Both the position numbers and the translations under genes were made by a program. 64,000 nt of DNA from Nonomuraea polychroma (lineage in GTDB: Bacteria > Actinomycetota > Actinomycetes > Streptosporangiales > Streptosporangiaceae): the NCBI RefSeq assembly GCF_004011505.1, contig NZ_SAUN01000001.1, positions 10,133,501 to 10,197,500 of the forward strand, written 5' to 3'. Shown one piece after another: positions 40,529-49,700 of the stretch (position 1 is its first letter; each line of letters opens with the position of its first letter). The notes beneath the pieces were generated by a model. It saw only the letters and a program-made list of their open reading frames with translations, did no database searches and had not been told where the DNA came from.

Positions 40529-41739
40529 TCACCGTCGTCGGCATCGGCGCGGACGGCTGGGACGGGTTGTCCGCCGCCGCGCGGCTGGCCCTGGAGACCG
40601 CCGAGGTTCTCATGGGCGGCCGCAGGCAGCTCGACCTCGTGCCCGCGCCGGCGGCCGAGCGGGTCGCCTGGCCCGCACCGCTGTTGCCCGCGCTGCCCTC
40701 GCTCATGGAGAGGTACGCCGGGCGCGAGGTGTGCGTGCTGGCCAGTGGCGATCCCCTGTTCTACGGCATCGGCTCCACGCTGGTGCGACTGCTGGGCGCG
40801 GCGAACGTCCGCGTGGTGCCGCATCTTTCGTCGCTGTCGCTCGCGTGCGCCCGGCTCGGCTGGCCGGTGGAGCAGGTCGACGTGGTCAGCCTCGTGGGGC
40901 GCCCACTGGCGGCGCTGAAGGCCGCGATCGTCCCAGGGCGGCGGGTCGTCGTGCTCGGCGCCGGGCGCGACTCCCCATCCCTTGTAGCCGGGCTGCTGGC
41001 CGGGGCGGGGTACGGTCCGAGCCCCATGACCGTCCTGTCGGACCTGGGCGCGGCAAGCGAGTCCGTCCTGACGGGAACGGCGGCGACCTGGGCATCGCCG
41101 GGATCCGAGCCGTCCGCGCTGAACGTGATCGCCGTCGAGTGCGTGGCCGAACCCGGCGTCGAGCCGCTGGCACGCGTGCCTGGGCTGCCCGATGCGGCGT
41201 TCGAACACGACGGGCAGCTCACCAAGCGGGAGGTGCGGGCCGTCAGCTTGTCGCGGCTCGCGCCGCTGCCCGGCCAACTGCTGTGGGACGTGGGAGCGGG
41301 AGCGGGCAGCATCGCCATTGAGTGGATGCGCAGCCACCCGGCGTGCTCCGCTGTGGCGATCGAGAGCAGGGCCGACCGCGCCGCCGCCATAGCGCGCAAC
41401 GCCGAGCGGCTCGGAGTGCCGTCGCTGCGGGTCGTCGGAGGCAGGGCGCCGGCGGCGCTCGAGGGCCTGCCCGCGCCGGACGCGGTGTTCGTCGGCGGCG
41501 GAGCCACCGCGCCCGGGCTGCTGGAGAGTTGCTGGGCGGCGCTGCGGCCCGGTGGCCGGCTGGTAGCGAACGCCGTCACCCTGGAGTCGGAGTCCGTCAT
41601 CGCCCAGTGGTACGCCCGGCTCGGCGGCGATCTGGTACGCCTGGCCGTGCAGCGGGCCTCGCCCGTCGGCTCCTTCACGGGCTGGCGGGCCGCCATGCCG
41701 GTGACCGTGTGGTCGGTCACCAGGAAGGACGTGCCATGA
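40525..41739 (+). CDS. cobL: precorrin-6Y C5,15-methyltransferase (decarboxylating), CobL
   Basis: Fusion of CbiE and CbiT, 404 residues. The N-terminal tetrapyrrole methylase (VITVVGIGADGWDGLSAAAR, VLASGDPLFYGIGSTL, VVPHLSSLSLACARLGW) methylates C-5. The C-terminal Rossmann methyltransferase (QLTKREVRAVSLSRLAPLPG, LLWDVGAGAGSIAIEW, LRPGGRLVANAVTLE) methylates C-15 and decarboxylates the C-12 acetate of precorrin-6B. GTG at 40525 overlaps the PPOX stop, and the stop overlaps cobM. Confidence 0.95.
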   Translation: MITVVGIGADGWDGLSAAARLALETAEVLMGGRRQLDLVPAPAAERVAWPAPLLPALPSLMERYAGREVCVLASGDPLFYGIGSTLVRLLGAANVRVVPHLSSLSLACARLGWPVEQVDVVSLVGRPLAALKAAIVPGRRVVVLGAGRDSPSLVAGLLAGAGYGPSPMTVLSDLGAASESVLTGTAATWASPGSEPSALNVIAVECVAEPGVEPLARVPGLPDAAFEHDGQLTKREVRAVSLSRLAPLPGQLLWDVGAGAGSIAIEWMRSHPACSAVAIESRADRAAAIARNAERLGVPSLRVVGGRAPAALEGLPAPDAVFVGGGATAPGLLESCWAALRPGGRLVANAVTLESESVIAQWYARLGGDLVRLAVQRASPVGSFTGWRAAMPVTVWSVTRKDVP

Positions 41740-42491
41740 CCGTGTACTTCATCGGGGCGGGCCCCGGCGCCGCGGACCTGATCACCTTGCGCGGGCTGCG
41801 GCGGCTGCAGTCGTCGCCGGTGTGTCTGTATGCGGGCTCGCTGGTGCCCCGGGAACTCCTGGACTCGTGCCCGGAGGGAGCCCGGCTCGTGAACACCGCG
41901 AACCTGACCCTCGACGAGATCGTCGCGGAACTGCTCGCCGCCCACCGTGCGGGCCTCGACGTGGCCCGGCTGCACTCGGGCGACCCGTCCGTGTTCAGCG
42001 CGGTGGCCGAGCAGATGCGCAGGCTGGACGAGCTCGGCGTGCCGTACGAGGTGGTCCCCGGGGTGCCGGCGTTCGCGGCGGCGGCGGCCTCGCTGGGCAG
42101 GGAGCTGACCGTGCCGGGCGTCGGCCAGACGGTCATCCTGACCCGCACCTCGGCGCGAGCCACGCCGATGCCCGAGGGGGAGGACCTGAAGACACTGGGC
42201 GCGAGCGGCGCCACGATGGTGCTGCACCTGGCCGTGCAGCGGATCGACGCGGTGGTGGGGGAGCTGCTGCCGTCCTACGGGCCGGACTGCCCGGTGGCGG
42301 TGGTGGCGCGGGCCAGCAGGCCCGATGAGGTGATCCTGCGTGGCACGCTGGCGGACATCGCCGGGCAGGTCCACGAGGCCGGGATCCGGCGCACGGCCGT
42401 GATCGTCGTCGGCCGGGTGCTGTCGGCCACGCAGTTCCCCGACAGCCACCTCTACAGCTCGGAGCGGGCGCGGCCGTGCGACGGGTCCTGA
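41736..42491 (+). CDS. cobM: precorrin-4 C11-methyltransferase, CobM
   Basis: Tetrapyrrole methylase of 251 residues that methylates C-11 of precorrin-4 to give precorrin-5. Recognised by VYFIGAGPGAADLITLRGLR, the CobM-specific CLYAGSLVPRELL and ARLHSGDPSVFSAVAEQMRR, then YEVVPGVPAF and the ASRPDEVILRGTL region. It sits between cobL (ATGA overlap) and cobK (16-base overlap), so it is translated as part of a tight operon. Confidence 0.95.
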   Translation: MTVYFIGAGPGAADLITLRGLRRLQSSPVCLYAGSLVPRELLDSCPEGARLVNTANLTLDEIVAELLAAHRAGLDVARLHSGDPSVFSAVAEQMRRLDELGVPYEVVPGVPAFAAAAASLGRELTVPGVGQTVILTRTSARATPMPEGEDLKTLGASGATMVLHLAVQRIDAVVGELLPSYGPDCPVAVVARASRPDEVILRGTLADIAGQVHEAGIRRTAVIVVGRVLSATQFPDSHLYSSERARPCDGS

Positions 42492-43204
42492 TCCTGGGCG
42501 GCACGGCCGAGGCTCGGGCGCTGGCTGCCGAGCTGGCCGTGCGCGGTGTTCACGTGGTGTCGTCGCTGGCCGGGCGGGTGAGCAATCCGCGCCTGCCGGT
42601 CGGGGAGGTGCGCGAAGGCGGGTTCGGCGGGCCGGACGGGCTGGCCGCCTGGCTGGCCGCCGAGCGGATCGACGCCGTGGTGGACGCCACGCACCCGTTC
42701 GCCGCGCGGATGACCGCCTCGGCGGCCCAGGCGTCGGCGAGGACGGGCGTGCCGCTGCTGGTCCTGCGCCGTCCGGGCTGGCGGGAAGGGCCGGGTGACG
42801 CCTGGCAGCGCGTCGCGTCCCTGCACGAGGCCGCCGCGTGGCTGCCGAGCCCGGCGCGGGTGTTCCTGACCACCGGACGCCGGAGCCTGCCGGTCTTCAC
42901 CGGCCTGCCCGGGGTGTGGCTGCTCGCCAGGTCGGTCGACCCGCCCGAGCCGCCCGTCCCGGACAACGTGCACGTCCTGCTCGACCGTGGGCCGTACACC
43001 GTCGAGGGGGAGCGCGCCATCATCCGCGAGCACCGCCTGGACGTGCTGGTCACCAAGGACAGCGGCGGGCGGATGACGACCGCCAAGCTGGTCGCGGCCC
43101 GCGAGCTCGGACTGCCGGTGATCATGGTGAACCGGCCGCCGCTGCCCACCGGCGTCCGGCTGGTGGAGACCATCGAGGAGGCGGCGGCCTGGGCTCAGGG
43201 GTAG
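42476..43204 (+). CDS. cobK: precorrin-6A reductase, CobK
   Basis: NADPH-dependent reductase of 242 residues that reduces the macrocycle of precorrin-6A to dihydro-precorrin-6B. Seen are VLILGGTAEARALAAELA, VSSLAGRVSNPRLPVGEVRE, the DATHPFAARMTASAAQAS block and VLVTKDSGGRMTTAKLVAAR. GTG at 42476 overlaps cobM by 16 bases. Its 3' end overlaps the convergent cobIJ stop by 10 bases, so no terminator separates the two transcripts. Confidence 0.94.
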   Translation: MRRVLILGGTAEARALAAELAVRGVHVVSSLAGRVSNPRLPVGEVREGGFGGPDGLAAWLAAERIDAVVDATHPFAARMTASAAQASARTGVPLLVLRRPGWREGPGDAWQRVASLHEAAAWLPSPARVFLTTGRRSLPVFTGLPGVWLLARSVDPPEPPVPDNVHVLLDRGPYTVEGERAIIREHRLDVLVTKDSGGRMTTAKLVAARELGLPVIMVNRPPLPTGVRLVETIEEAAAWAQG

Positions 43205-44673
43205 CGGCGCGGCGTGTAGACGACGCCGCGATCGGTGACCCGGGTCGTCGAGGAGCCGACGATCAGCAGGCAGCGCATGTCCACCTGCGCGGGGTCGAGC
43301 TCGCCGAGCGTGGTGACGGTGACGCTCTCATGATCGCCGCCGACATTGCGCCCGATGACCACCGGGGTGGCGGCGTCACGGTGCTCCAGCAACAGGTCAC
43401 GGGCCGCGGCAACCTGCCAGGTACGGCTGCGCGAGGCCGGGTTGTAGATCGCCAGCACCAGGTCGGCCTTGGCGGCGGCGGTCAGCCGGCCGGCCACCAC
43501 CTCCCACGGTTTGAGCAGGTCCGACAGCGACAGCACGCAGTAGTCGTGGCCCAGCGGAGCGCCGACCCGGCTGGCCACCGCCTGCGCGGCGGTCAGCCCG
43601 GGGACGATCCGCACCGGCACGTCCGGGAAGTCGGCCGCCGCCTCCAGCACGGCGCTGGCCATGGCGAACACGCCCGGATCGCCGGAGGACACCACGGCCA
43701 CCCGCGCTCCGTCTCGGGCCAGCTCCAGGGCGTGCCGGGCGCGCTCGGCCTCGACCCGGTTGTCGGTGCGGTGGCGGCGCTGGCGCGGATTCGGGGCGAC
43801 GCGGTCCACGTAGGGGCCGTAGCCGACCAGGTCGGTCGCCGCCGCGAGCGCCTCCTGGGCCTCGGGCGTCAGCCACGGCCGCCCGGCGGGCCCGAGGCCC
43901 ACCACGACCACCTCGCCCCGGGACTCGGCCGCGGGCGGTTCGGGGACGAAGGTCCGTTCGGCGGGGCTGGCGAGCAGGGCCAGCGAGAAGTACGGCACGC
44001 CGTCGGCGTCCACGTCCTTGAGCGGTGCGACGCGCTCGGCGCCCATGGTGGCGCGCTCGACGTACCAGGCGTCGTCCAGCCGCCCCGCCTCCGCCAGGGC
44101 GTCGCGGACCTTCTCGAAGGTCCGGCCCAGCTTGAGCACCGCCGCCGAGTCGGTGTCGCGCAGCCGCTCCGCCAGCACCTCGGCGGGCAGCGTGCCGGGC
44201 AGCACGGTCAGCACCTCGTCCCGCTCGACCAGCGGCCGGCCCAGCACCGCGGAGGCGGCGCTGACGGAGGTGACGCCGGGCACCACCTCGGTGGGGTAGC
44301 GGTGGGCGAGCCGCTTGTGCATGTGCATGTACGAGCCGTAGAACAGCGGGTCGCCCTCCGACAGGACGACCACGGTCCGGCCCGCGTCCAGGTGGGCGGC
44401 CAGCCGCTCGGCGCAGTCGGCGTAGAAGTCGTCGAGCGCGCCCTGGTAGCCGCCGGGATGGTCGGTGGTCTCCGTCGTCAGCGGGTAGAGCAGCAGCTCC
44501 TCGATCTGCCCCTCCTTCATGTACGGCAGCGCGATCGAGCGGGCGATGCTGCGGCCGTGCCTGGCGGCGTGGTAGGCGATCACGTCGGCCTCGCCGATCA
44601 GCCGGGCCGTCTTGACCGTGACCAGCTCCGGGTCCCCGGGGCCGAGGCCGACGCCGTACAGCCGTCCCGTCAT
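43195..44673 (-). CDS. cobIJ: fused precorrin-2 C20- / precorrin-3B C17-methyltransferase, CobIJ
   Basis: Two tetrapyrrole methylases in one chain of 492 residues. CobI (about 1-240) starts MTGRLYGVGLGPGDPELVTV and has VVLSEGDPLFYGSYMHMHKR. CobJ (about 245-492) has EVVVVGLGPAGRPWLTPEA, VAVVSSGDPGVFAMASAVLE, a ring-contraction-type KADLVLAIYNPASRSRTWQV and a final RCLLIVGSS. The fusion is common in actinomycetes. ATG at 44673 has GGAG eight bases upstream; the ATG two codons earlier, touching the cobH stop (TGATG), is an alternative. Co-transcribed behind cobG and cobH. Confidence 0.95.
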   Translation of the reverse strand: MTGRLYGVGLGPGDPELVTVKTARLIGEADVIAYHAARHGRSIARSIALPYMKEGQIEELLLYPLTTETTDHPGGYQGALDDFYADCAERLAAHLDAGRTVVVLSEGDPLFYGSYMHMHKRLAHRYPTEVVPGVTSVSAASAVLGRPLVERDEVLTVLPGTLPAEVLAERLRDTDSAAVLKLGRTFEKVRDALAEAGRLDDAWYVERATMGAERVAPLKDVDADGVPYFSLALLASPAERTFVPEPPAAESRGEVVVVGLGPAGRPWLTPEAQEALAAATDLVGYGPYVDRVAPNPRQRRHRTDNRVEAERARHALELARDGARVAVVSSGDPGVFAMASAVLEAAADFPDVPVRIVPGLTAAQAVASRVGAPLGHDYCVLSLSDLLKPWEVVAGRLTAAAKADLVLAIYNPASRSRTWQVAAARDLLLEHRDAATPVVIGRNVGGDHESVTVTTLGELDPAQVDMRCLLIVGSSTTRVTDRGVVYTPRRYP

Positions 44674-44678
44674 CGCCA

Positions 44679-45299
44679 TCACTCCGTCTCGTTCGCGATG
44701 GCGTTGACCGCCGCCGCCGTCATCGCACTGCCGCCGCGGCGGCCGTGCACCACCAGGTACTCCAGGTCGCTGTCCGCCAGCGCCCGCTTGGACTCGGCCG
44801 CGCCGATGAACCCCACCGGGATCCCGAGCACGGCGGCGGGCCTGCCCGCGCCCTCTGCGACCAGCTCCAGCAGCCGGAACAGCGCGGTCGGCGCGTTGCC
44901 GATCGCCACCACAGCGCCGTCGAGGCGGTCGCGCCAGAGCTCCAGTGCCGCGGCGCTGCGCGTGGTGCCGAGCCGCTCGGCCAGTTCCGGCACGCCGGGG
45001 TCGCTCAGTGTGCACACCACGTCGTTGTCCGCGGGCAGCCTGCGCCTGGTCACGCCGGAGGCGACCATCTGCGCATCGCACAGCACGGGCGCTCCACCAC
45101 GCAGCGCCTCGCGGGCCCGGACGACGACCCCCGGCGACCAGTCCAGGTCGGCGACGAGGTCGGTCATGCCGCAGGCGTGGATCATCCGTACCGCAACCTG
45201 CGCCACCTCGGGCGGCATCCCGGTGAGGTCGGTCTCGGCGCGGATGGTCGCGAACGAGCGCCGGTAGATCTCGGCGCCGTCGCGGAGGTAGTCGCTCAC
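44679..45299 (-). CDS. cobH: precorrin-8X methylmutase, CobH
   Basis: Methylmutase of 206 residues that moves the methyl group from C-11 to C-12, making hydrogenobyrinate. The pattern VRMIHACGMTDLVADLDWSP includes the catalytic His, followed by APVLCDAQMVASGVTRRRLP and VLGIPVGFIGAAESKRAL. GTG at 45299 overlaps the cobG stop (GTGA), and GGAAAGG precedes it. Upstream in-frame codons are cobG sequence. Confidence 0.95.
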   Translation of the reverse strand: MSDYLRDGAEIYRRSFATIRAETDLTGMPPEVAQVAVRMIHACGMTDLVADLDWSPGVVVRAREALRGGAPVLCDAQMVASGVTRRRLPADNDVVCTLSDPGVPELAERLGTTRSAAALELWRDRLDGAVVAIGNAPTALFRLLELVAEGAGRPAAVLGIPVGFIGAAESKRALADSDLEYLVVHGRRGGSAMTAAAVNAIANETE

Positions 45300-46468
45300 T
45301 GCTGCCTTTCCTGGTATCCGTCGCCGGTGGCGATCATCTGGACGACCTGGCCGCGCGGCAGCCCGCAGCGCCGCTCGCAACCGGCCCAGTGCACGGGTGT
45401 CGCCGGAGGACTGTCAAGGGCCGCCACCCAGCGCCGCGCGTCTTCTTGCACGTCGGCCAGCGACTTGGCGCAGCCCGGACGGCCGGTGCAGGCGCTCACG
45501 CCGACCCAGGGCGACGCCGGGTCGGTGACCAGCCCGGCCGCCTCCAAGCTCCGCGTCACCCCGTCGGCGCCGGCAGGCGGCACGTCAAGGAGCACGATGG
45601 TCCGCCACGGCGTGAACCGGATGGGCACGCGGTCACAGGCCACGTCAGCGATGGTGCGTGCCTGTGCGGCGGACAGCCGTCCGAGCGGCACCACGGCCTC
45701 CAGCGCCACGCGGCCATCACGCTGATCGATGCGCCCAGCGCGCTGCGCAGGCACGGCGGGAAGGGGCGTCGTGGCACGGTCTCCGGCAGCGCCGAGCCGG
45801 GCCGCGATCCGGGCCGGCCCGTCCGCCAGCTCCCCGATCCGCCAGGCGGCCCGTTCTCCTCCGGAGCTCTCCCGTTCGTCGAGGAACGCCTCGGCGGCGG
45901 CGATCATCCGTCGGACCGCCACATCCGCCCCCACAGCGAGCCCGGCATCCACCCCCGCCAGCAGCAGCCGCCCCTTCGCAGCGCCGGGGACGAACGTGAC
46001 GTCGGCGCCGAGCCCAGGCATGTCGCCGGTGCCGTCGTCCACCGCGAACAGGAACCGTCCCGGCAGCCCGGCCAGGCGGGGCAGCGCACACAGTGTCCGG
46101 TCCAGCGCCTCCACCAACGGCTGGGTGTCGAGCAGCCCCGCGCGCCCGCGCCCGCCGAGCGGCGAGGCCACGATGTTGCGCACCCGCTCGTGCGCCGCCG
46201 ACGGCAGCAGGCCGGCGGCGGCGATCCCCTCGGCGAAGGCGGCGGGCGAACGCAGGCCACGCACCTGCACGTTCGCCCGGGACGTCAGCTCGATCACGCC
46301 CGAGCCGAGGTCGGCCGCACCGGCCGCCACCGTGCGGAGCTGGGCGGGTGAGATGGCGCCGCCGGGCAGGCGAATCCGGGCCAGCGCGCCGTCGGCGGCC
46401 TCGTGCACCTGTAGCGCCCCCGGACAGGCATCAGGGCGCACCCGTCCGGAAAAGTCGGCTATGGACAC
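45296..46468 (-). CDS. cobG: precorrin-3B synthase, CobG
   Basis: Oxygen-dependent monooxygenase of 390 residues related to nitrite/sulfite reductases; it hydroxylates precorrin-3A and forms the lactone that permits ring contraction. Cluster cysteines are in ACTGRPGCAKSLADVQ and HWAGCERRCG, the CX5C...CX3C arrangement for [4Fe-4S]. Also seen are ELTSRANVQVRGL and PLGGRGRAGLLD. GTG at 46468 lies 7 bases after TACCAT (46481-46476), so the mRNA may be leaderless. It heads the cobG-cobH-cobIJ operon and shares its upstream region with the cobN riboswitch on the other strand. Confidence 0.93.
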   Translation of the reverse strand: MSIADFSGRVRPDACPGALQVHEAADGALARIRLPGGAISPAQLRTVAAGAADLGSGVIELTSRANVQVRGLRSPAAFAEGIAAAGLLPSAAHERVRNIVASPLGGRGRAGLLDTQPLVEALDRTLCALPRLAGLPGRFLFAVDDGTGDMPGLGADVTFVPGAAKGRLLLAGVDAGLAVGADVAVRRMIAAAEAFLDERESSGGERAAWRIGELADGPARIAARLGAAGDRATTPLPAVPAQRAGRIDQRDGRVALEAVVPLGRLSAAQARTIADVACDRVPIRFTPWRTIVLLDVPPAGADGVTRSLEAAGLVTDPASPWVGVSACTGRPGCAKSLADVQEDARRWVAALDSPPATPVHWAGCERRCGLPRGQVVQMIATGDGYQERQQ

Positions 46469-46508
46469 GATCAGGATGGTAACGCCACTTCTGGCGGGAG
46501 TCGCTCCT

Positions 46509-46678
46509 GTCGTAGGCTCCTCGATAGGCGATGGCAAGGGAGGAAGCCGGTGCGAATCCGGCGCGGTCCCGCCACTGTGACCGGGGAGCGAACCCCACCG
46601 CAGGCCACTGCCCGGCGACGGGTGGGAAGGCCGGGGTGAGCGCTGATCCGGGAGTCAGGAGACTCCAGCCGTCGCGAC
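46509..46678 (+). ncRNA. cobalamin (B12) riboswitch upstream of cobN
   Basis: Class I AdoCbl aptamer. The conserved core GGAAGCCGGTGCGAATCCGG (46542-46561) runs on to GCGGTCCCGCCACTGTGA, and the B12 box region GGGAGTCAGGAGACTC lies near 46650-46664. P1 can form between GTCG-TA-GGCT (46509-46518) and AGCC-GTCG-CGAC (46667-46678). A short GGGG/CCCC hairpin (about 46688-46702) just before the GGGAGG ribosome site suggests that ligand binding blocks translation of cobN. Confidence 0.95.
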
Positions 46679-46718
46679 ACCCGCGACCGGGGCGAGGACC
46701 CCGAGGGAGGATTGCGTC

Positions 46719-49700
46719 GTGCCTGGCGACAGCCGTACCGTCCTGCTGCTCTCCACCTCCGACACCGACCTGCTGAGCGCACGCGCCAGCGGCGCCGCCT
46801 ACCGGTTGGGCAATCCGGCCCGGCTGGCGGCCGAGGATCTGCCCGCCCTCCTGGAGGGCGTCGACCTGGTCGTGGTACGCCTGCTCGGCGGCCGGCGCGC
46901 CTGGGAGGAGGGCCTGGATGCGCTGCTGGCCGGCCCTCGTCCGGTGGTGGTGCTGGGCGGTGAGCAGGCGCCGGACGCCGAGCTGATGGAGCTGTCCACG
47001 GTCAGCGGCGGCGTCTGCGCCGAGGCCCACGCCTACCTCGCCCATGGCGGGCCGTCCAACCTGACCGAGTTGCACGCGTTCCTGTCGGACACGGTGCTGT
47101 TGACCGGACGGGGATTCGCGCCGCCGGAGCGCACGCCCTCCTGGGGGCTGCTGGAACGCGGCGCACGGCCCGGGCCGGGACCCGTGATCGGTGTGCTCTA
47201 CTACCGCGCGCATCACATGGCCGGCAACACCGCGTTCGTGGAGACGCTCTGCGCGGCCGTCGAGGAGGCCGGGGGGCAGGCGCTGCCGGTCTTCTGCTCC
47301 TCCCTGCGCACCGCCGAGCCCGAGCTGCTCGACACCCTGCGCGCCGCCGACGCGCTGGTGGTGACCGTGCTGGCGGCGGGCGGCTCGCGCCCCGCCACGG
47401 CGAGCGCGGGCGGGGACGACGAGGCGTGGGACGTGGGCGCGCTGGCCGCCCTGGACGTGCCGATCCTGCAGGGGCTCTGCCTGACCACCAGCAGGCAGGC
47501 GTGGGAGGAGAACGACGACGGCCTGTCGCCGCTGGACGCCGCCTCGCAGGTGGCCATTCCGGAGTTCGACGGGCGGATCATCACGGTGCCGTTCTCGTTC
47601 AAGGAGATCGACCCCGAGGGGCTGACCGTCTACGTCGCCGACCCCGAGCGGGCCGCCCGGGTAGCGGGCATCGCGGTACGGCACGGGCTGCTCCGGCACA
47701 CCCCGCCTGCCGAGCGCCGCCTGGTCGTGATGTTGTCGGCGTACCCGACCAAGCACTCCCGTGTGGGCAACGCGGTCGGCCTGGACACCCCGGCCAGCAC
47801 GGTGAGGCTGCTGGCCAAGCTCGCCGAAGCGGGCTACGACCTGGGCGAGGGCTTCCCCGGGGTGGCCGAGCAGGACGGCGACGCGCTCATCCACGCGCTG
47901 ATCGCGGCCGGCGGCCAGGACCAGGACTGGCTGACCGAGGAGCACCTGGCGGGCAATCCGGTACGCATCTCCGCCGCCTCCTACGAGCGCTGGTACCGCA
48001 CCCTGCCCGAGGACCTGCGGGCGGGGATGGAGCGGCACTGGGGGCCGCCGCCGGGCGAGTTGTTCGTGCACGAGGGCGACATCGTCCTGGCGGCGCTGCG
48101 GGCCGGGAACCTGGTGGTGATGGTGCAGCCGCCGCGCGGTTTCGGCGAGAACCCGATCGCCATCTACCACGACCCCGACCTGCCGCCCAGCCACCACTAC
48201 CTGGCCGCCTACCGCTGGCTGTCGGCCGACTTCGGCGCACACGCCATGGTGCACGTGGGCAAACACGGAAACCTGGAGTGGCTGCCCGGCAAGTCGGCCG
48301 GCATGTCCGCCGCGTGCGGCACCGACGCGGCCATCGGCGACCTGCCGTTGGTCTACCCGTTCCTGGTGAACGATCCGGGTGAGGGCACGCAGGCCAAGCG
48401 GCGGGCGCACGCCGTTCTGGTGGACCACCTGGTGCCGCCGATGGCGCGGGCGGAGACGTACGGCGACATCGCCCGGCTGGAGCAACTGCTGGACGAGCAC
48501 GCCACGATCGCGGCCATGGACCCGGCCAAGCTGCCCGCCATCCGGGCGCAGATCTGGACGCTGATCCAGGCCGCCCGGCTCGACCACGATCTGGGGCTGG
48601 CGGACCGGCCGCACGACAGCGAGTTCGACGACTTCATCCTGCACGTGGACGGGTGGCTGTGCGAGGTCAAGGACGCGCAGATCCGCGACGGCCTGCATGT
48701 GCTCGGGCAGGCACCGACGGGCCACGTCCGCGTGGACCTGGTCCTGGCGATGCTGCGCGCCCGGCAGATGTGGTCGGGCCGCGAGACGCTGCCCGGCCTG
48801 CGCGAGGCGCTCGGCCTGGCCGAGGACGGCACGGCGGGGCTCGGCAGCGTGGACCGGGCCGAGGAGACCGCCCGGGCGCTGGTGGCGGCCATGGAGGAAC
48901 GCGGGTGGGCGGCGGATGCCGCGGCGGAGGTCACGCGCGGGCTGCCTGCCGAGCGGCGCGATCTCGTGACGCGCGTTCTCACCTTCGCCGCCACCGAGAT
49001 GGTGCCGCGCCTGGCCCGCACCACCGACGAGCTCGACCACGTCCTGCACGCCCTGGACGGCGGCTACGTCCCCGCCGGGCCGAGCGGCTCGCCGTTACGG
49101 GGTCTGGTCAACGTGTTGCCGACCGGCCGCAACTTCTACTCCGTCGACCCCCGAGCGGTTCCCAGCAGACTGGCGTGGGAGACGGGCCAGGCCATGGCGG
49201 AGTCGCTGCTGGAGCGCTACCGGTCGGACACCGGCGAGTGGCCGCGTTCGGTGGGACTGTCCGTGTGGGGCACCAGCGCCATGCGCACGGCGGGTGACGA
49301 CGTGGCCGAGGTGCTGGCCCTGCTCGGCATCCGCCCCGTATGGGACGAGGCCTCGCGCCGGGTCACTTCCCTGGAGCCGATCCCCCTCGCCGAACTGGGC
49401 CGCCCCAGGATCGACGTGACGGTCCGCATCAGCGGCTTATTCCGCGACGCGTTCCCGCACGTGGTGGCCATGCTCGACGACGCCGTACGGCTGGCCGCGT
49501 CCCTGGACGAGCCGGACGAGGACAACTACGTGCGCGCCCACGTGGCCGCAACCGGAGGCGACGAGCGCCGGGCGACCATGCGCATCTTCGGCTCCGCGCC
49601 GGGCGCGTACGGGGCGGGGCTGCTGCCGCTGATCGACAGCCGCAACTGGCGCGACGACGCCGACCTGGCCGAGGTGTACGCGGTGTGGGGCGGCTTCGCC

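Noticed and set aside
46431..49049. 872-codon minus-strand ORF under cobN
   Set aside because: Antisense shadow of cobN and the riboswitch; no start signal and no recognisable domain.
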